Shown here: piece after piece, positions 23,000 through 34,515 of the stretch | Position numbering within the stretch: position 1 is the stretch's first letter | Layout of the letters: every line of letters starts with the position of its first letter | NCBI GenBank assembly: GCA_015680685.1 | Contig: MNCI01027262.1 | Location: 108,338 to 172,337 of the forward strand | Direction: 5' to 3' | Length of the DNA: 64,000 bases | Origin: Gnetum montanum | Lineage: Eukaryota; Streptophyta; Gnetopsida; Gnetales; Gnetaceae | Notes under the pieces: generated by a model | What the model saw: only the letters and a program-made list of their open reading frames with translations | The model's database searches: none | What the model was told of the DNA's origin: nothing | Made by a program: the position numbers and the translations under genes

Positions 23000-24470
23000 C
23001 CAACAAGATTGTGGATTAGTGTGCAATGTGTAACATATAGCTTTTAGGTACCTTGTCTCATCAGCAATTACACTTGGCTAGGTTGTGATTATGATGAATT
23101 GATTCCTTTAATAGTATTAGTAGGAAGACTGAAAACTAGAGTGAAATGGGTAAGAAATTAATTATTAAATTCTAAAAATCTTGAATTCAATGAAATTCTT
23201 AAAGAGGATTAAAGAATTCATAACAATTGAATGCACACAATTGGATGTCATCAATGTGGCATGCAAAAGGATTTGATTATGAGAATTCCTAAGGGTAAAG
23301 GACTTAAGTAACCCAACTAGAAGGTATGCAAGTGGATCCTTCCCAAAGCAAGCACATGCCCTTGTTGCCATTACATATCCTCAAAACAAGGAGTCTATGG
23401 ACTCCATGGGTGATTAATGGTTACAAAAACTTAAGTACAAAAATCTAGAAGAAACTACCTAATAATTTTAACACATCAAACCAAGACATCAAATAAGGAC
23501 ATGAACATTGGCAATGAGGTGAGGCATGGAAAGCATAGATGGATGAGAGAGAGAAAGTGGAATCGGGTTCTTGATTAAGTTCACATGAAATCCCTTGTGA
23601 ATTTTGTGGTTAAATGACCTAAAAAAATCCATCCTTAGTCTAGACAAAAACCAACCATGTTTAGTGACTTTACATTGCCACTTTAAGACCAGTCCATCCC
23701 CTTGAGATACAAGAGTGCTCACATAGAATAACCATTGTTCCTTATTTAAGAAGAAAAAGAAGCAGGAAGTGAAAAAGGACTTTACTTAAAGGGGACCTTT
23801 AGGCATGGGTCACATGTCTTTCTAGTCCCATAACTAGTGCTTGTAGAACATTTATTTTTTCTAAGGGATGTGCTTTAAATTCCCATCATTTTTTTTTTGG
23901 ATGGAAAGCACAACATGCAAAGACTTATTCAACTTCCTATTATTGGTTGACATAGAATGGTAAGAAATCCATGAAAACACTCATGCACTCAAGTAAGCAG
24001 AAAGGCATAAAGAGTACTAAGTTTCCTTGAAGTCACACCCTATTCAAACCTTTGAATCCTTTCCAAGTTCAAAAACTACCAAGGTCACAAGTTCATTAAA
24101 TTTTTATTATTGAAAAGGGACCTCACACTTCTAGAACCAAAAACACCATAGAGTTTGTGGATGAGTGGATGATGTGGACTCATTACCTATTTCATGAAAA
24201 AGAAACCATGACTTAGTTATTAGTAACAAAATTCCAAGCTAGAATCTAGACACTAATAATCAAATAATTGAATAGCACATGCCCACTTCAAGCAAACCAC
24301 ATTGTACCCAATTGGTAATAAGGCACATTATTATTAAAACACAACAAGAATATCACACCAAAATAAAGAAAAATATACAAGAATTTGTAAAATATTCAAG
24401 AAAAATAAGATGTACTAATGATGTTGTAAAAAAAAGATTAGAAAATAAAAGAAAAATTAATAAAGTAAAA
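23000..24470 (-). other. Element A 3' untranslated/intron region
   Basis: This is the part of A right of the B insertion, leftward of integrase. It is colinear with 58650-59950 of element E and, inverted, with 35931-37922 of element D. Shared blocks include GCAAGTGGATCCT(T/C)CCCAAAG, CTTTAGGCATGGGTC and CATGTCTTTCTAGT. Near 23010-23060 the minus strand carries the GTTACACAT... ACTAATCC block that in D lies just before the splice acceptor of the env-like ORF. It is A-rich at 24340-24560. No ORF of interest. Confidence 0.7.
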
Positions 24471-24559
24471 AAATGATATAAGATAAAGAAGGCATAAAAC
24501 AAAAAGTTGTAAAAATAACAAGGTGTAAAACAAAAAGATGAAAAAATAAGGAGCCATTT

Positions 24560-25740
24560 ATATGATTAGTATGGATGGCCATCTCCCCCATGACAAATTT
24601 GAAAGGAGGAGATCTAAAAGATGGAGCATGGTTGTCCATCCAAGGAGGTGTTGCAAACACTGGCTTCCTTATACTCATTGAAAAGTTTAATGTATTGCAT
24701 GTTAACCAGTTGTTTCTTACCTGGGCTCTCAAGTTTGTAGATGAACATGGTTCTAGAAGGAAAGGTTTCAAAAATAATATAAGTACCTTTCCATAGTATT
24801 TTAAAATTTGTTTTTTGAGGTACATGTATGGGGTTCCAGTAGAGGACCTTATCTCCTGGTTAAAATTTGACTTTCCTAAATGCCTTGTGCAACTTGTTAG
24901 ATAATAGGGCCACCAATTGATTTTCATCTAGTACATTGAGATTCATTAATCTTTCTTTTTATGAAAGACTTAAGTCAAGGTCAAGGTCACATGCTGCTAA
25001 AATTGTATGGAGCTTAAATTGAATATTAAGAATTGTCAATTTTCCGTATACCAACTCATAGAGAGAGTAGTCTATAGGGAGCTTTCAAGTGGAGTGGTAG
25101 GCCTAGAGGACATCTTTGAGTTTCATGCTCTAGTCTCTCCTATATTTGCTAACTACTTTCATTAAGATCATAATGATTTCCCTATCTGTAACCTCATATT
25201 GACTGTTGGCTTGGAAATGATAAGGTGTTGTTAATTTATGCTCAACCCTTAAGTGTTACATGAGCTTCCAAAAGGTAGTGCTTGTAAAGTGGATTCTATT
25301 ATCAGAAATTAATGCATGTGGCATACCAAACCTATTTACAACATTTTATTATACAAATCAAGCAACATTAGAAGATGTATAGCTATTGAAGGCTACTACT
25401 TCTACTCATTTCAAACAATAGTCAACAACGACTATGATGTACACCTTTCTATTTGACATGGGTGTGATGGGATTCATGAAGTTAATTCCCTAGATGTCAA
25501 AGGGTTCTAATGGTTAAATCCACTACTATGGATCCTCCATATGAGCAGTTATTCCACCATTACATTGGCATCATTCATAAGAGCTGACAAATTGGTGAGC
25601 ATCCCTAAAAAGTATTGGCCAATAATACCCTGCCATCAAGATCTTAATGGTTATGTGTCTCCCAACATAGTGGCCTCCACAAGGACCTTCATGAGCATCC
25701 TAGAGAATGCATAGTTTTGCATGTACAATTCTTTGGCTTA
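24560..25740 (-). pseudogene. Integrase, element A
   Basis: The minus strand has the zinc-binding entry D-A-H-E-G-P-C-G-G-H-Y near 25715-25680, core segments resembling I-I-V-V-V-D-Y-C-L-K and T-T-P-Y-H-F-Q-A-N, then an L-P-I-D-Y-S-L-Y-E-L-V-Y block near 25090-25060. Its end (ORF 24927-24457) overlaps a basic region reading P-G-D-K-V-L-Y-W-N-P. It is colinear with 55740-56770 and with D at 34660-35930. Stops are scattered. Confidence 0.8.
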
Positions 25741-26660
25741 TGTAGTGGATGTAATATGGACATTTCCCATCATCCAATTGCATAAGCATAATCCCCAAGG
25801 CATAATTTGACGTGTCCACCATGGCATGAAATGGTCTAGACCAATCTAGTAACAATAGAATTGGAGTTTCTAAGAGTTTCTCCTTTAGCTATTGAAATGC
25901 ATTTTCACATTCCTTGTTCTAAACAAATGGATCATCTTTCTTTGTTAGCTTGACCAACAATTTTGCAAACTTAAAGAAATTCTATATGAACCATCGATAC
26001 TAGCTAGTGTGTCCAATGAATGATTAGACATCTTTTACAATTTCTGGTTAACAAGTAATTTCTTGAATGATCCTAATCTTTTTAGGATCTACCTCATCCC
26101 AGCTTGTGAAATTCTATCTCCCAACACAATGCCCTCTTGGACCATCAGATGGCTCTTCTACCAATTGCGCCAAAGATTGGTCTCCATACATCTTTTAAGC
26201 ACTTACTCAAGATGGCCTATGGCTTGTTCAAATGTAGCCCCATAGGTGGAGAATTCATCCATGAAGACTTCAATCCTACCACTGATCTACTGCTAAAAAA
26301 TACTTAAGAATAGGCACTGAAATGTTGCAGGGGTATTGCACAAGTCAAATGGCATCTCTTAATACACAAAAGCCAGGAACTCATAAATGTGGTTTTGGTC
26401 TGATCCTCTAGCATGATCTAGATTTGGTTATAGCCATTATAACCATCTAGAAAACTATAATAACAATGCCTAGATATAGTGTTCAATACTTGTTCCACAT
26501 ATGGCAATGGAAACTAATCTTTGAATGTTGGCATTTTTAACCACCAAAAATTGATGTAGACCCATCACTTACCATCTTTCTTTGGCGCAATCACGAGTGG
26601 GCTAACCCATTCACTATCTACATTGGGATAGATAAACCCTACCTTGAGGAGTTATTCAAT
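25741..26660 (-). pseudogene. Reverse transcriptase and truncated RNase H, element A
   Basis: RT entry: S-E-W-V-S-P-L-V-I near 26635-26600, followed by decayed palm segments. RNase H begins near 26040 with D-D-P-F-V and continues to C-P-Y-Y-I-H-Y near 25755. It then runs straight into sequence just ahead of the integrase zinc region, so the C-terminal half of RNase H and the linker are missing compared with D. The catalytic D-D pair of RT is not readable in one frame. Confidence 0.75.
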
Positions 26661-27329
26661 TTTCTCTTTAATGATCTGCTTCAATTTGGAATTCAACTAC
26701 TGCTATTCCTACCTCTTTAGCTTCATGGTCAGATCAATGTAAATACAACATTGGCAGATCCTAGGATCAATCCATGTGAGTTTGAGATATGACCAAGCAA
26801 AGGCTATTGGCCATCTATTTTTGTCCACATTTAGTAGCATCTTCTTTTATTTAGGAGCAAGATTTGCATTCATTATTACCAACTTTCCATTTTTCAAGAA
26901 TGCATATTCCATGCTAGCAAGTAAAGTTTTCAACATAAGGGGTTCTTATTTAAAATTTTTAGGAATTTCCAACTCTCCCCAATTAATATATTCAATTTTT
27001 TCAATGGAGATTTGCTAATGAACTTGATCTAGTTCATCCATGCCTTTCATGTAGGCACATGTTAAGCTCTAAAAAAGTTCCATGCAAATTGTTAGCTACT
27101 TCCAAGATCAGTAGTTAGCCACTTAGTGTCCTCCTATTTTGTGGCTGTTGCATACAGGAACCTTTGAATTTTAGATATGTCAACACACTGACTGCATGCT
27201 TTGATAGATACACTGTTAATAGCCCATAGTTTCCTCACACAGATCACTAAACATAATGCAAGGAACTTTTTTCCTCTTGATCTTTTTGAATCCATTTTCT
27301 TTAGAGATCTTGAGCGAAAGATCTCATAT
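26661..27329 (-). other. Protease-RT spacer, element A
   Basis: Minus-strand polyprotein linker with many stops. A short ORF at 27346-27134 overlaps the end of the protease module. The plus-strand ORF at 26776-27018 is a shadow. Nothing else is recognised. Confidence 0.5.
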
Positions 27330-27640
27330 GCCCAATCATGCATCAATAGTGCTTAGACAAGCCCTTCCCATGAGGATTGGGAAGTCCCCCTTGAAACTAT
27401 CCACTTAGATCACTAGGAAATCAATAGGGTAGGACCATCCACAAATAATAGTTACAATGTCCTTCACCAATCCCAAGGGAATAGTAATAGACTAATCAGC
27501 CAACTCGAGACAAATTTTTCTCTTCTTGAGTGGAGGTAGGTTCTAGGCTTTATACATCTCATGAAAAATTAGATTAATACCAAAACCTGAATCTAGAAAA
27601 GCTAGGGGCTTCCAGAATCCAACAGTTTCCTAGAAGGTGT
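27330..27640 (-). pseudogene. Aspartic protease, element A
   Basis: The minus strand near 27595-27570 reads F-L-D-S-G-F-G-I-N-L-I, with the catalytic D-S-G intact. Near 27480-27410 come L-G-L-V-K-D-I-V and S-Y-P-I-D-F-L-V-I, then M-G-R-A-C-L-S-T-I-D-A near 27370-27340. The order equals that of D at 32340-32640. Stops break it. Confidence 0.75.
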
Positions 27641-27849
27641 CTAGCCTTTATCCAATTGGTTACTACATGGGTTAACATAATGGTATGCACTTTGGAAGGT
27701 GTTTGTTTTGAAGGGGACTTGAATGGATTAGATGTAGAGGATGATGGAGAAACAAGGTTTCCAGATATAGGGGTATGTGAGGGTTTAGTTGTGCTATTGG
27801 TTTGGAAGAAAGGTCTTTTTGGTGATCTAGTTTCTAAACAACTCAACTA

Positions 27850-30265
27850 AGGAGCCAATTGTAAGTTAATAGCCCTCATTGCACTACATTGTTGCAGCTA
27901 AGGTAGAATTTCTCTTTGCATTGACATAGTAGGTAGTAACTGGGTTGAGAGTGGAGGGACATATGTAGAAGCATGAGGAGGGTAATTTGGATATGGAGTT
28001 TCCCCTATAATAGATGGAGAATGCGTTCTATAATACTCTAGAGGGTAGTAGTGATGTTGGAAGGTGGTGTGACTAGAAGAGTCATGTAAATAAATAGGTT
28101 GTTGAACATATTATCCATATCAATTTGGTTGCTGGTAAGGGTATTGCTACCATGGTGGTGGCATCCCCCATGATTGTGGTTACTACCACTCCTAGTACTA
28201 CTCATACAGTTGTGGTGGAGCTCCACCTAGATAGTAGGATTATTGTTGGTGGAACTACCTAGGATTTCCATGAGGATAAGGTAATCTTATAGGTTCTTGC
28301 CTTCTTACAAGTCTAGGATTTAGAGTGTACATCCTAGACTTCTACAAGTGTGACATGATAGGGAAACATCCTTTAGGATGTTCATATTAGTACATGTTAC
28401 ACCCACCATTATTATCTAATTCTATCTCCATAGCTTCTTCTATTACAATAGTTTTTCCCTTTCCCCTTTGGTAGGAATGTTTATCTTTCCTCTACCTCCT
28501 ACAGTCATGATCACTACTCTACTTCCTTGATTCTTTTACACTTTTAAGGGTAGTTTGGAATTTTTCATCTAAAAAATCCTACATTTTATCTACCTTGGTT
28601 GAATTTCAAACATAGATTTTTGGATTGGCAAGGTCTTTCTATTCACAACTTTATCAAGTGATGACTCCTCCTCACTATCACAAAAGTGGACATCCCTCTT
28701 TTTGATGGAAGGGTCCCTATTATATTCTTTTTCACTTTCTTGTTTTCTCAACTCATATTCTTCTTTTGCTACTTGCTCAATTAACCTTTGAATTTGATGA
28801 GCTCTTAGTTCTAACAATTAACCTTAGGCATAGAATCCAAGAGTTCTCCTTGTTTCTAGTTAGAGTCTATCTATGATATGGTGAAGTTGTTCCTATTGAG
28901 AATAACCATGGCCAAGACATTTTTGCAATAGAGAATAGTATCAGCCCATGGATACATCTAAGGGTTCATGTGTTCCTTTTTTTCATCCTTGGATCTACTT
29001 CCTTAATTTTGACATTTAGAAATATACTTGATATTTTTCATTGAATAGTTTCAGACTTGTACTCTACCATCTGATGGATTCTAGTTCTAAGGACTGGTAC
29101 CAACTCTCTACTTCCTTAATGAGTCTCTTTGGGAACAACTTAAGCTTTTGTCAATCATTCTCCACATTTTGCAATCCATATGCATCATAAAAGGCCTAAA
29201 GATTGTTCTACAAATGTGAATTATATCCCCCTACAAACTTGACGATATTGTTTATGTCTAGCCTCTTGATTTGATTATCCTTTATGTGCCTTGTAGGAAT
29301 TCTCATTGCCTCTATGATGTTCAATATGCTTTGTATGGAAAGAAAAGGCTCTTCATAATCATGGCCTCTATGGTGGCCATGGTGTTTATGATGTCCTCTA
29401 CTACCCATACTTTTGTGATGACAAGCCTTCCTTGAATGCCTGTGCCCATGATCTTGACTTACCCAGTAGGCCCTACAACCATTTTCGTCTTGTCAGTCAC
29501 CTTCATCATGATCATGTTCTTTGCAGTTGTGTTTGAAGCCAAAAGAGAAAGAAGATGATGATGAAGGTGAAGAGAAGAAGGACTAACACCACCATGGTTC
29601 CTACTACCCTCTCTTCAGTGATCATAGCCACGATCATGATCATGATATTTATCCTCATCCCTACCATGACCCTCCTCCTTGGACCTATTTTGATCATGGA
29701 ATCTATTCTTGACAAAGCTAGGATTATGGATAGTAGAATATAGGTTCTAATTTTTCCTTTCTTGGCTAAATTAAAAGAGAAGAGTGTCATTGAATTAAGA
29801 GCCCTTAATGAAGAAGCCCTTACCATCACTTTTGTATAATAATAATGAGGAGCCATCATACTATTTTCCCTTTGCATATTCATAATGCTTCTCTTGCTAC
29901 TGACCCCTTTTATGTTGTGCATCTATGGAATGGTACTCTTTGGCATCACTATCTTACACAACATATTTAAAATGAAGTCCCTATAGACCCAACCTCATAA
30001 GAATAAGTTGGAGCATCACAAGAATGGATCTATCATGTGACAAAACAATGTTTCCCTCTAGGTCTTGTCACTACATCTATTCATCTTAATGTAGGACAAA
30101 GGTGAAGTTGGGCAAATACTCATTGGGATGAGCATATACCACCCTGTATTGGTGGGGCACTTTTTGATCGACTTATTCAATTCTTTGTCAATTGAATGTT
30201 CACTCAAACTTAGATGGAGAATCACTCCTATAAGAATAAGAAGATATCCTAAGAGTAGAAAAAAT
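27850..30265 (-). pseudogene. gag, element A
   Basis: Minus-strand pieces include ORF 29922-29512, ORF 29408-29208 (a His/Gly-rich run, then E-A-M-R-I-P-T-R-H-I-K-D), and ORF 28817-28590 with a helical, charged stretch I-E-Q-V-A-K-E-E-Y-E-L-R followed by D-P-S-I-K-K-R-D-V. The last segment is shared with D (about 31160-31300) and E (61386-61009). The C-terminal part (28300-27850) is rich in His, Tyr and Pro. There are frameshifts between the pieces. The PBS lies about 130 bp upstream. Confidence 0.75.
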
Positions 30266-30394
30266 AAAACTCAATGTTCTTTGGAATAATTTTCTTTTTT
30301 GTTATTTTGGCATATGATGTGACCTTAGGGTTCATTCCAATAATGTTAAATGATTTTCATTAAGTTCCCAGATAGTGAACGTATCAAACAAAAA

Positions 30395-30414
30395 GTCCTT
30401 GGCAATGGTGCTAA
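30395..30414 (-). promoter_or_regulatory. Decayed primer-binding site, element A
   Basis: The minus strand reads TTAGCACCATTGCCAAGGAC directly after the LTR. Compared with the intact site of element E (TTGGCGCCGTTGCCA), every difference within the first 15 bases is G to A on the minus strand (C to T on the plus). The E form matches the plant tRNA-Asp 3' end used by Athila elements. Confidence 0.75.
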
Positions 30415-30964
30415 TGATGAGTAACAATACCCCTTACACTCAATACCCCTTACACTCAACCATACAAATCACAAGTGTTTACATGTAATCTTATCAAATA
30501 TCATAGACCTTAAGTCTTCAAGTATACTAATTCTAGGAAATGAAGTCTAATTGTTACAATCAATGTCTTCCCAGTTATACTTGTGAAATGCAAAGGTATG
30601 GTTAAGTGCAACTGAGGCATCTAATTTTCATCATTTTTTTATGTTTTATGTTCTTGGTACTTAAAATAAAAGAATGAAGTGATTTTTAATAGCTAATTTA
30701 ATCTAACTAACTAATTAATCTCTAACTAATCATAACATAAGTATCCAATCCCACTTTTCGTACACATCCTGAGCACATATAAGGACTTGCAAGAGCTCTA
30801 CTATGCTATGATAAAACTTATGCCCAAACTATGCACCCAAGCACTATATTTATAGGTCAACACACATCTCACGATATTGAATATCTGACATCACAACTTG
30901 GCCCCTAATATCAGGTATCTAATCAAGGCTCCAATATCAGAGCTAGACAAAATACAATTCATCA
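30415..30964 (-). mobile_element. 5' LTR of element A (internally deleted)
   Basis: It is 550 bp versus 846 bp for the 3' LTR. It starts TGATGAGTAAC, has a tandem doubling of TACCCCTTACACTCAA at 30428-30460, and ends ATTCATCA. About 300 bp is missing after roughly 30780. The target duplication CAAGG follows at 30965-30969. Confidence 0.9.
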
Positions 30965-30969
30965 CAAGG
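30965..30969. repeat. Target-site duplication of element A (right copy, CAAGG)
   Basis: It is identical to 2914-2918. The sequence after it (TAATCATAAGTCCTTGGATG) continues the element D gag broken at 2913. Confidence 0.9.
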
Positions 30970-32330
30970 TAATCATAAGTCCTTGGATGCATCCCTTGGT
31001 AAGTACTATTCTCTTTTGCACTAATGGCTAGGCCATGAATACTCCCAATAGGATTAGGTTCACCATATCATAGATAGCATCAAGAATGAAATGATGAAAA
31101 CTCTTAGGGTATATGTCCAAAGGATACTTTCCAAGATCAGGATCCATCAGATTCAATGACTAATCAATCAAGTGGCCAAAGAATAAGGTGCTATTAAGAA
31201 ATGTAAAAGTACATAGGATTACAACAAGGATCCCTCCATTCACAAAAGGGAGGTGTGTTTTTGTGATAATGAGGAGGAGGCACTACTTGATGAAGTGGTG
31301 TAGAGAAAAACCTTACCAATCCAAAATATCTATCACTAAAACATTGACTAAGATAGGCAAGATGTAGGACTCCTTGAATGATAATATTTAAAAAACTCTA
31401 AAGATCACCAAAGAACGAAGTGACTAAGGGAGTAGTGGTTATGAAATAAAGAAGAAAAAAGATGTAGAATAGGGATATCATAAAAGTAAGAATAAAGCTA
31501 TAGCAGTAGAGGAGGTTATAGATTCTAAAATAGATTATGATGATTATGAAATTTTCCAATACAAACATCCTTAGGGATGTTTTCCAGTGGTTTCACATGT
31601 GTAAGAATCTAGGAAGTACACTTTAAATCCTAGATTGGAAAAATGACAAGCACCTAGATAGTTGCCTTATCCACAAGATAACTATAGGCGAAAATTTCAT
31701 CAACAAACATACTATCCAAGTGGAGTACCACCTCAACCTTAAGAGAAATACAAGTAGTGGTAACATCCATAGTGATGGGAAATGCCACAATCATGGCAAC
31801 AATATCTTTATCAATAGCCTAATTCCTATGGCCACTATGTATAGCAGCCTATATTCCCACATGTCTCCTCTAGTCATGCTTCCTTCTCATACCACTACTA
31901 CCCTCTAAAATATTATAAAGCACCTTCTCTAAGAAGAGAGTATTCCTTTTCCTTCAATCCTTATCAACACCCACCCACTCCTGCATCACAACTAACAACA
32001 CTTTTACCACCTACTCCATCTATGTAGGGTGAAATTCTTGTGTAGCCACAACAAAAAAATGTTGTAATGTCTATAAACCTACTACAGAATACACATCTAG
32101 GTGGTTCTAAATTCAAGCCTCGTAAACAACCATTCTTCAGAACCAACAGTTCTATGAAGCCCTCACAAACATTTTTGGTTGCTAACCCTACTACTTCTAC
32201 CTCTAAAAATCATATCAAGCTACCTTCAAACCAGAAATATCCCCAAATCCACACTGTCATGTTAACCCATGTAGTCACAGATTGGATTAAGGTTGGTCAC
32301 CTTTCTAGGAAGTGATCTAATCTTGGGAGT
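30970..32330 (+). pseudogene. gag, C-terminal half, element D
   Basis: It resumes the gag broken by A. It includes TTCACCATATCATAGATAG (31059-31077), also present in A's gag, then codons reading I-N-Q-V-A-K-E and D-P-S-I-H-K-R-E-V (31165-31260). A Pro/Thr/Ser-rich tail lies near 31850-32200, with I-R-... basic residues and a possible zinc-finger-less C terminus. Stops are common. The ORF at 31720-31908 resembles A's 28226-28038 ORF in composition (H-S-D-G-K-C-H-N-H-G against N-H-N-H-G-G-C-H-H-H-G). Confidence 0.7.
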
Positions 32331-32339
32331 TCCCTTATC

Positions 32340-32640
32340 TACTTACAAATCGTAGAAAATGAACCATGCAAGGCTCTTCTAGACTTAGGTTCTAGAGTTA
32401 ACTTAATTTCCCAAAAGATATATAACGCTTGGAACCTTCCTCATTTGAAAAAAAGCAACATTATATTAGAGCCAGAAAATTAGTCCATCATTGTTCCTAT
32501 AGGACTAGTGAAGGACATTGTGACCACCATCTATGTGTTATCCTATCCTACTAATTTCCTGGTGATCATGTGGATAATTACAAGGGGGGAATCCATATCA
32601 CTATGGGAATGGCATGGTTAAGCAAAATTGATGCTAGAAT
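32340..32640 (+). pseudogene. Aspartic protease, element D
   Basis: Near 32365-32410 the frame reads C-K-A-L-L-D-L-G-S-R-V-N-L-I. The catalytic triad position is D-L-G rather than D-S-G or D-T-G, which would abolish activity. P-I-G-L-V-K-D-I-V (about 32498-32525) and S-Y-P-T-N-F-L-V-I follow. It is colinear with the A protease. A frame change after 32570 leads into ORF 32570-32752. Confidence 0.75.
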
Positions 32641-33299
32641 GAGGATTCAAGATCTTTCCTTGAAAATCTCCAAGGAAAACGAATTTGGAAAAGTGAGGAA
32701 AAAAAGAGTTTCATGCATCACATACAGTGACATAGGGTGCCATTGTGTGTAAAAATTATGGACCATTAAATACATATCACTCCAAGCATGCAATCAGTAT
32801 GTAAAAATAAAAATGATCCAAAGGTACATGTATGCAGCATCCATAAGATAAGAATGTACCCAATGGTTGATAACTTATGATCAAACTAAATCTACAATGT
32901 ACATCAAACTAGCTAAGAGCCTTACTAGTACATAGGTGGAAAGCATGCAAAAAATGGAGGAACTTCATCACTAGCTCTTTAATGAATAAATTGAGATGGA
33001 TTACGGAGACTTGGAGATCTTGGAAAACTTCAAGCAATAGCCCTTTGAATTAAAGGCTCTACTCGTAGGCATGGAATATGCTTTTCGTAATAATGATAAG
33101 TCAATGATAATCTATTCCATACTTTCTCCTAAACAAAAGAAAAAATTATTAAAAGTGATGAACAAATGGCCAACAACCTTTGATTGATCATATCATGAGA
33201 TTATAAGCATAGTTCCTTAGATATGCTAGCACTATATCTACATAGGTTCCTTCATATAGCCAAAGAGACAATTGTAATGATGATTGAATCCTAAACTCA
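32641..33299 (+). other. Protease-RT linker, element D
   Basis: Decayed polyprotein linker with frequent stops. No separate gene is seen. Confidence 0.5.
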
Positions 33300-34515
33300 A
33301 GCAGATTGTCAAAGAGTAGATTAACTCCTCAAAGCTAGGTTAATCTATCCCATTATAGATAGTGAATGGGTTAGCCCACTTAATATTTTTCTGAAGAAAG
33401 GAGAAAATTGGAGGGTCTTTATAGACTTTTGGCTATTGAACATGGTGACATATGAAGACCATTTTCCATTGCCATTTGTGGACCAAGTATTGAACACTAT
33501 AGTAGGGAATTGCAATTACAACTTTCTAGATGGTTATAATGACTATAATCAAATCCACATAGCACCAAAGGACTAGGCCAAGACTACATTCATCAATTCT
33601 TGGGGGACTTTTACATACAAAAGGATGCCCTTTTATTTGTATAATGCCCCTACAATGTTCCAACAATTGGTCCTTAACATCTCCCAACAACAAATTGATA
33701 ATAAGCTAGAAGTCTTGGTGAATGACTTCTCTACCTATGGAGCTACCTTTGAGCAAGCCTTAGACCTCCTTCAGCAAGTAGTTCAAAGATGTGTGAAAAT
33801 TAATTTAAGGCTCAATTTGTAAAAGAGCCACTTGATGGTTCAAGAAAGGATTGTCTTGGGATATAGAATTTGCAACAAAGGGATCGAGGTGGACTTGGAG
33901 AAGGTATAATTCTTCCAAAGAATAACTAGAAAAACTAAAACTATGAAAGATGTAAGGTCATTCCTTGGCCACACAAGTTATTATAGCTGCTTCATTGATA
34001 ACTTCTTGAAAATTACCAAACCATTTTTGGAATTAATAAATATGTATGCGCCATTTACCTAGACCAAGGAATGCATGAATGCATTCCAACAATTAAAATA
34101 AAAACTTGTAGAAACTCAAATTCTATAGAAACCTAAATGTTCTAGGCCATTTTACATCATGAATGATGCATTCAATTGCACTTTGGAAATTGTGCTGATA
34201 TACTTCGATGATCAAAAATGTCCCTACTATATCCATTGTACAAGTTGAAGGATTTTGATGCACAACTAAACTACACCATCACTGAAAGGGATCTCATGGT
34301 AGTGGTATATGCCTTGGAGAAATTTAGGCACTGTGTGCTTGAATACTAAGATTTTGTGCACATTGATCACAATGCTATTTAGTTCCTAATGAACAAACCA
34401 ATGGTAAGCCCTCATGTCATATGGTGTTTGCTAATTCTTCAAGAGTTTGATCTTATGATGATAGATAGAAAGGAGAGCGAGAATGTGGTTACTAACCACT
34501 TGTCTCATTTATGAT
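33300..34515 (+). pseudogene. Reverse transcriptase and RNase H, element D
   Basis: RT blocks in order: S-E-W-V-S-P-L-N-I (33362), V-F-I-D-F, D-H-F-P-L-P-F-V-D (33458), F-L-D-G-Y-N-D-Y-N-Q-I (33520), S-W-G-T-F-T-Y-K-R-M-P-F (33598-33635), and the active-site block V-L-V-N-D-F-S-T-Y-G near 33715. There the first catalytic Asp of the D-D pair is Asn, which would inactivate it. S-F-L-G-H-T-S-Y-Y (33960) opens the connection/RNase H part, which ends near 34515. Nine or more stops occur. Confidence 0.85.

Larger units (their letters stand above)
2919..30964 (-). mobile_element. Element A: Athila-like Ty3/gypsy retrotransposon, split by element B
   Basis: Element A runs on the minus strand: 5' LTR 30415-30964, primer site 30395-30414, gag, protease, RT, part of RNase H, integrase, a long 3' untranslated/intron region, a short env-like remnant and 3' LTR 2919-3764. 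Without the nested element B (4111-22994 plus one duplication copy) it is about 9.2 kb. Exact CAAGG duplications bound it. All ORFs contain stops, so it is not autonomous. The lineage call rests on LTR ends, the decayed tRNA-Asp-type primer site and the spliced env-like ORF position, all typical of Athila elements. Confidence 0.85.
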
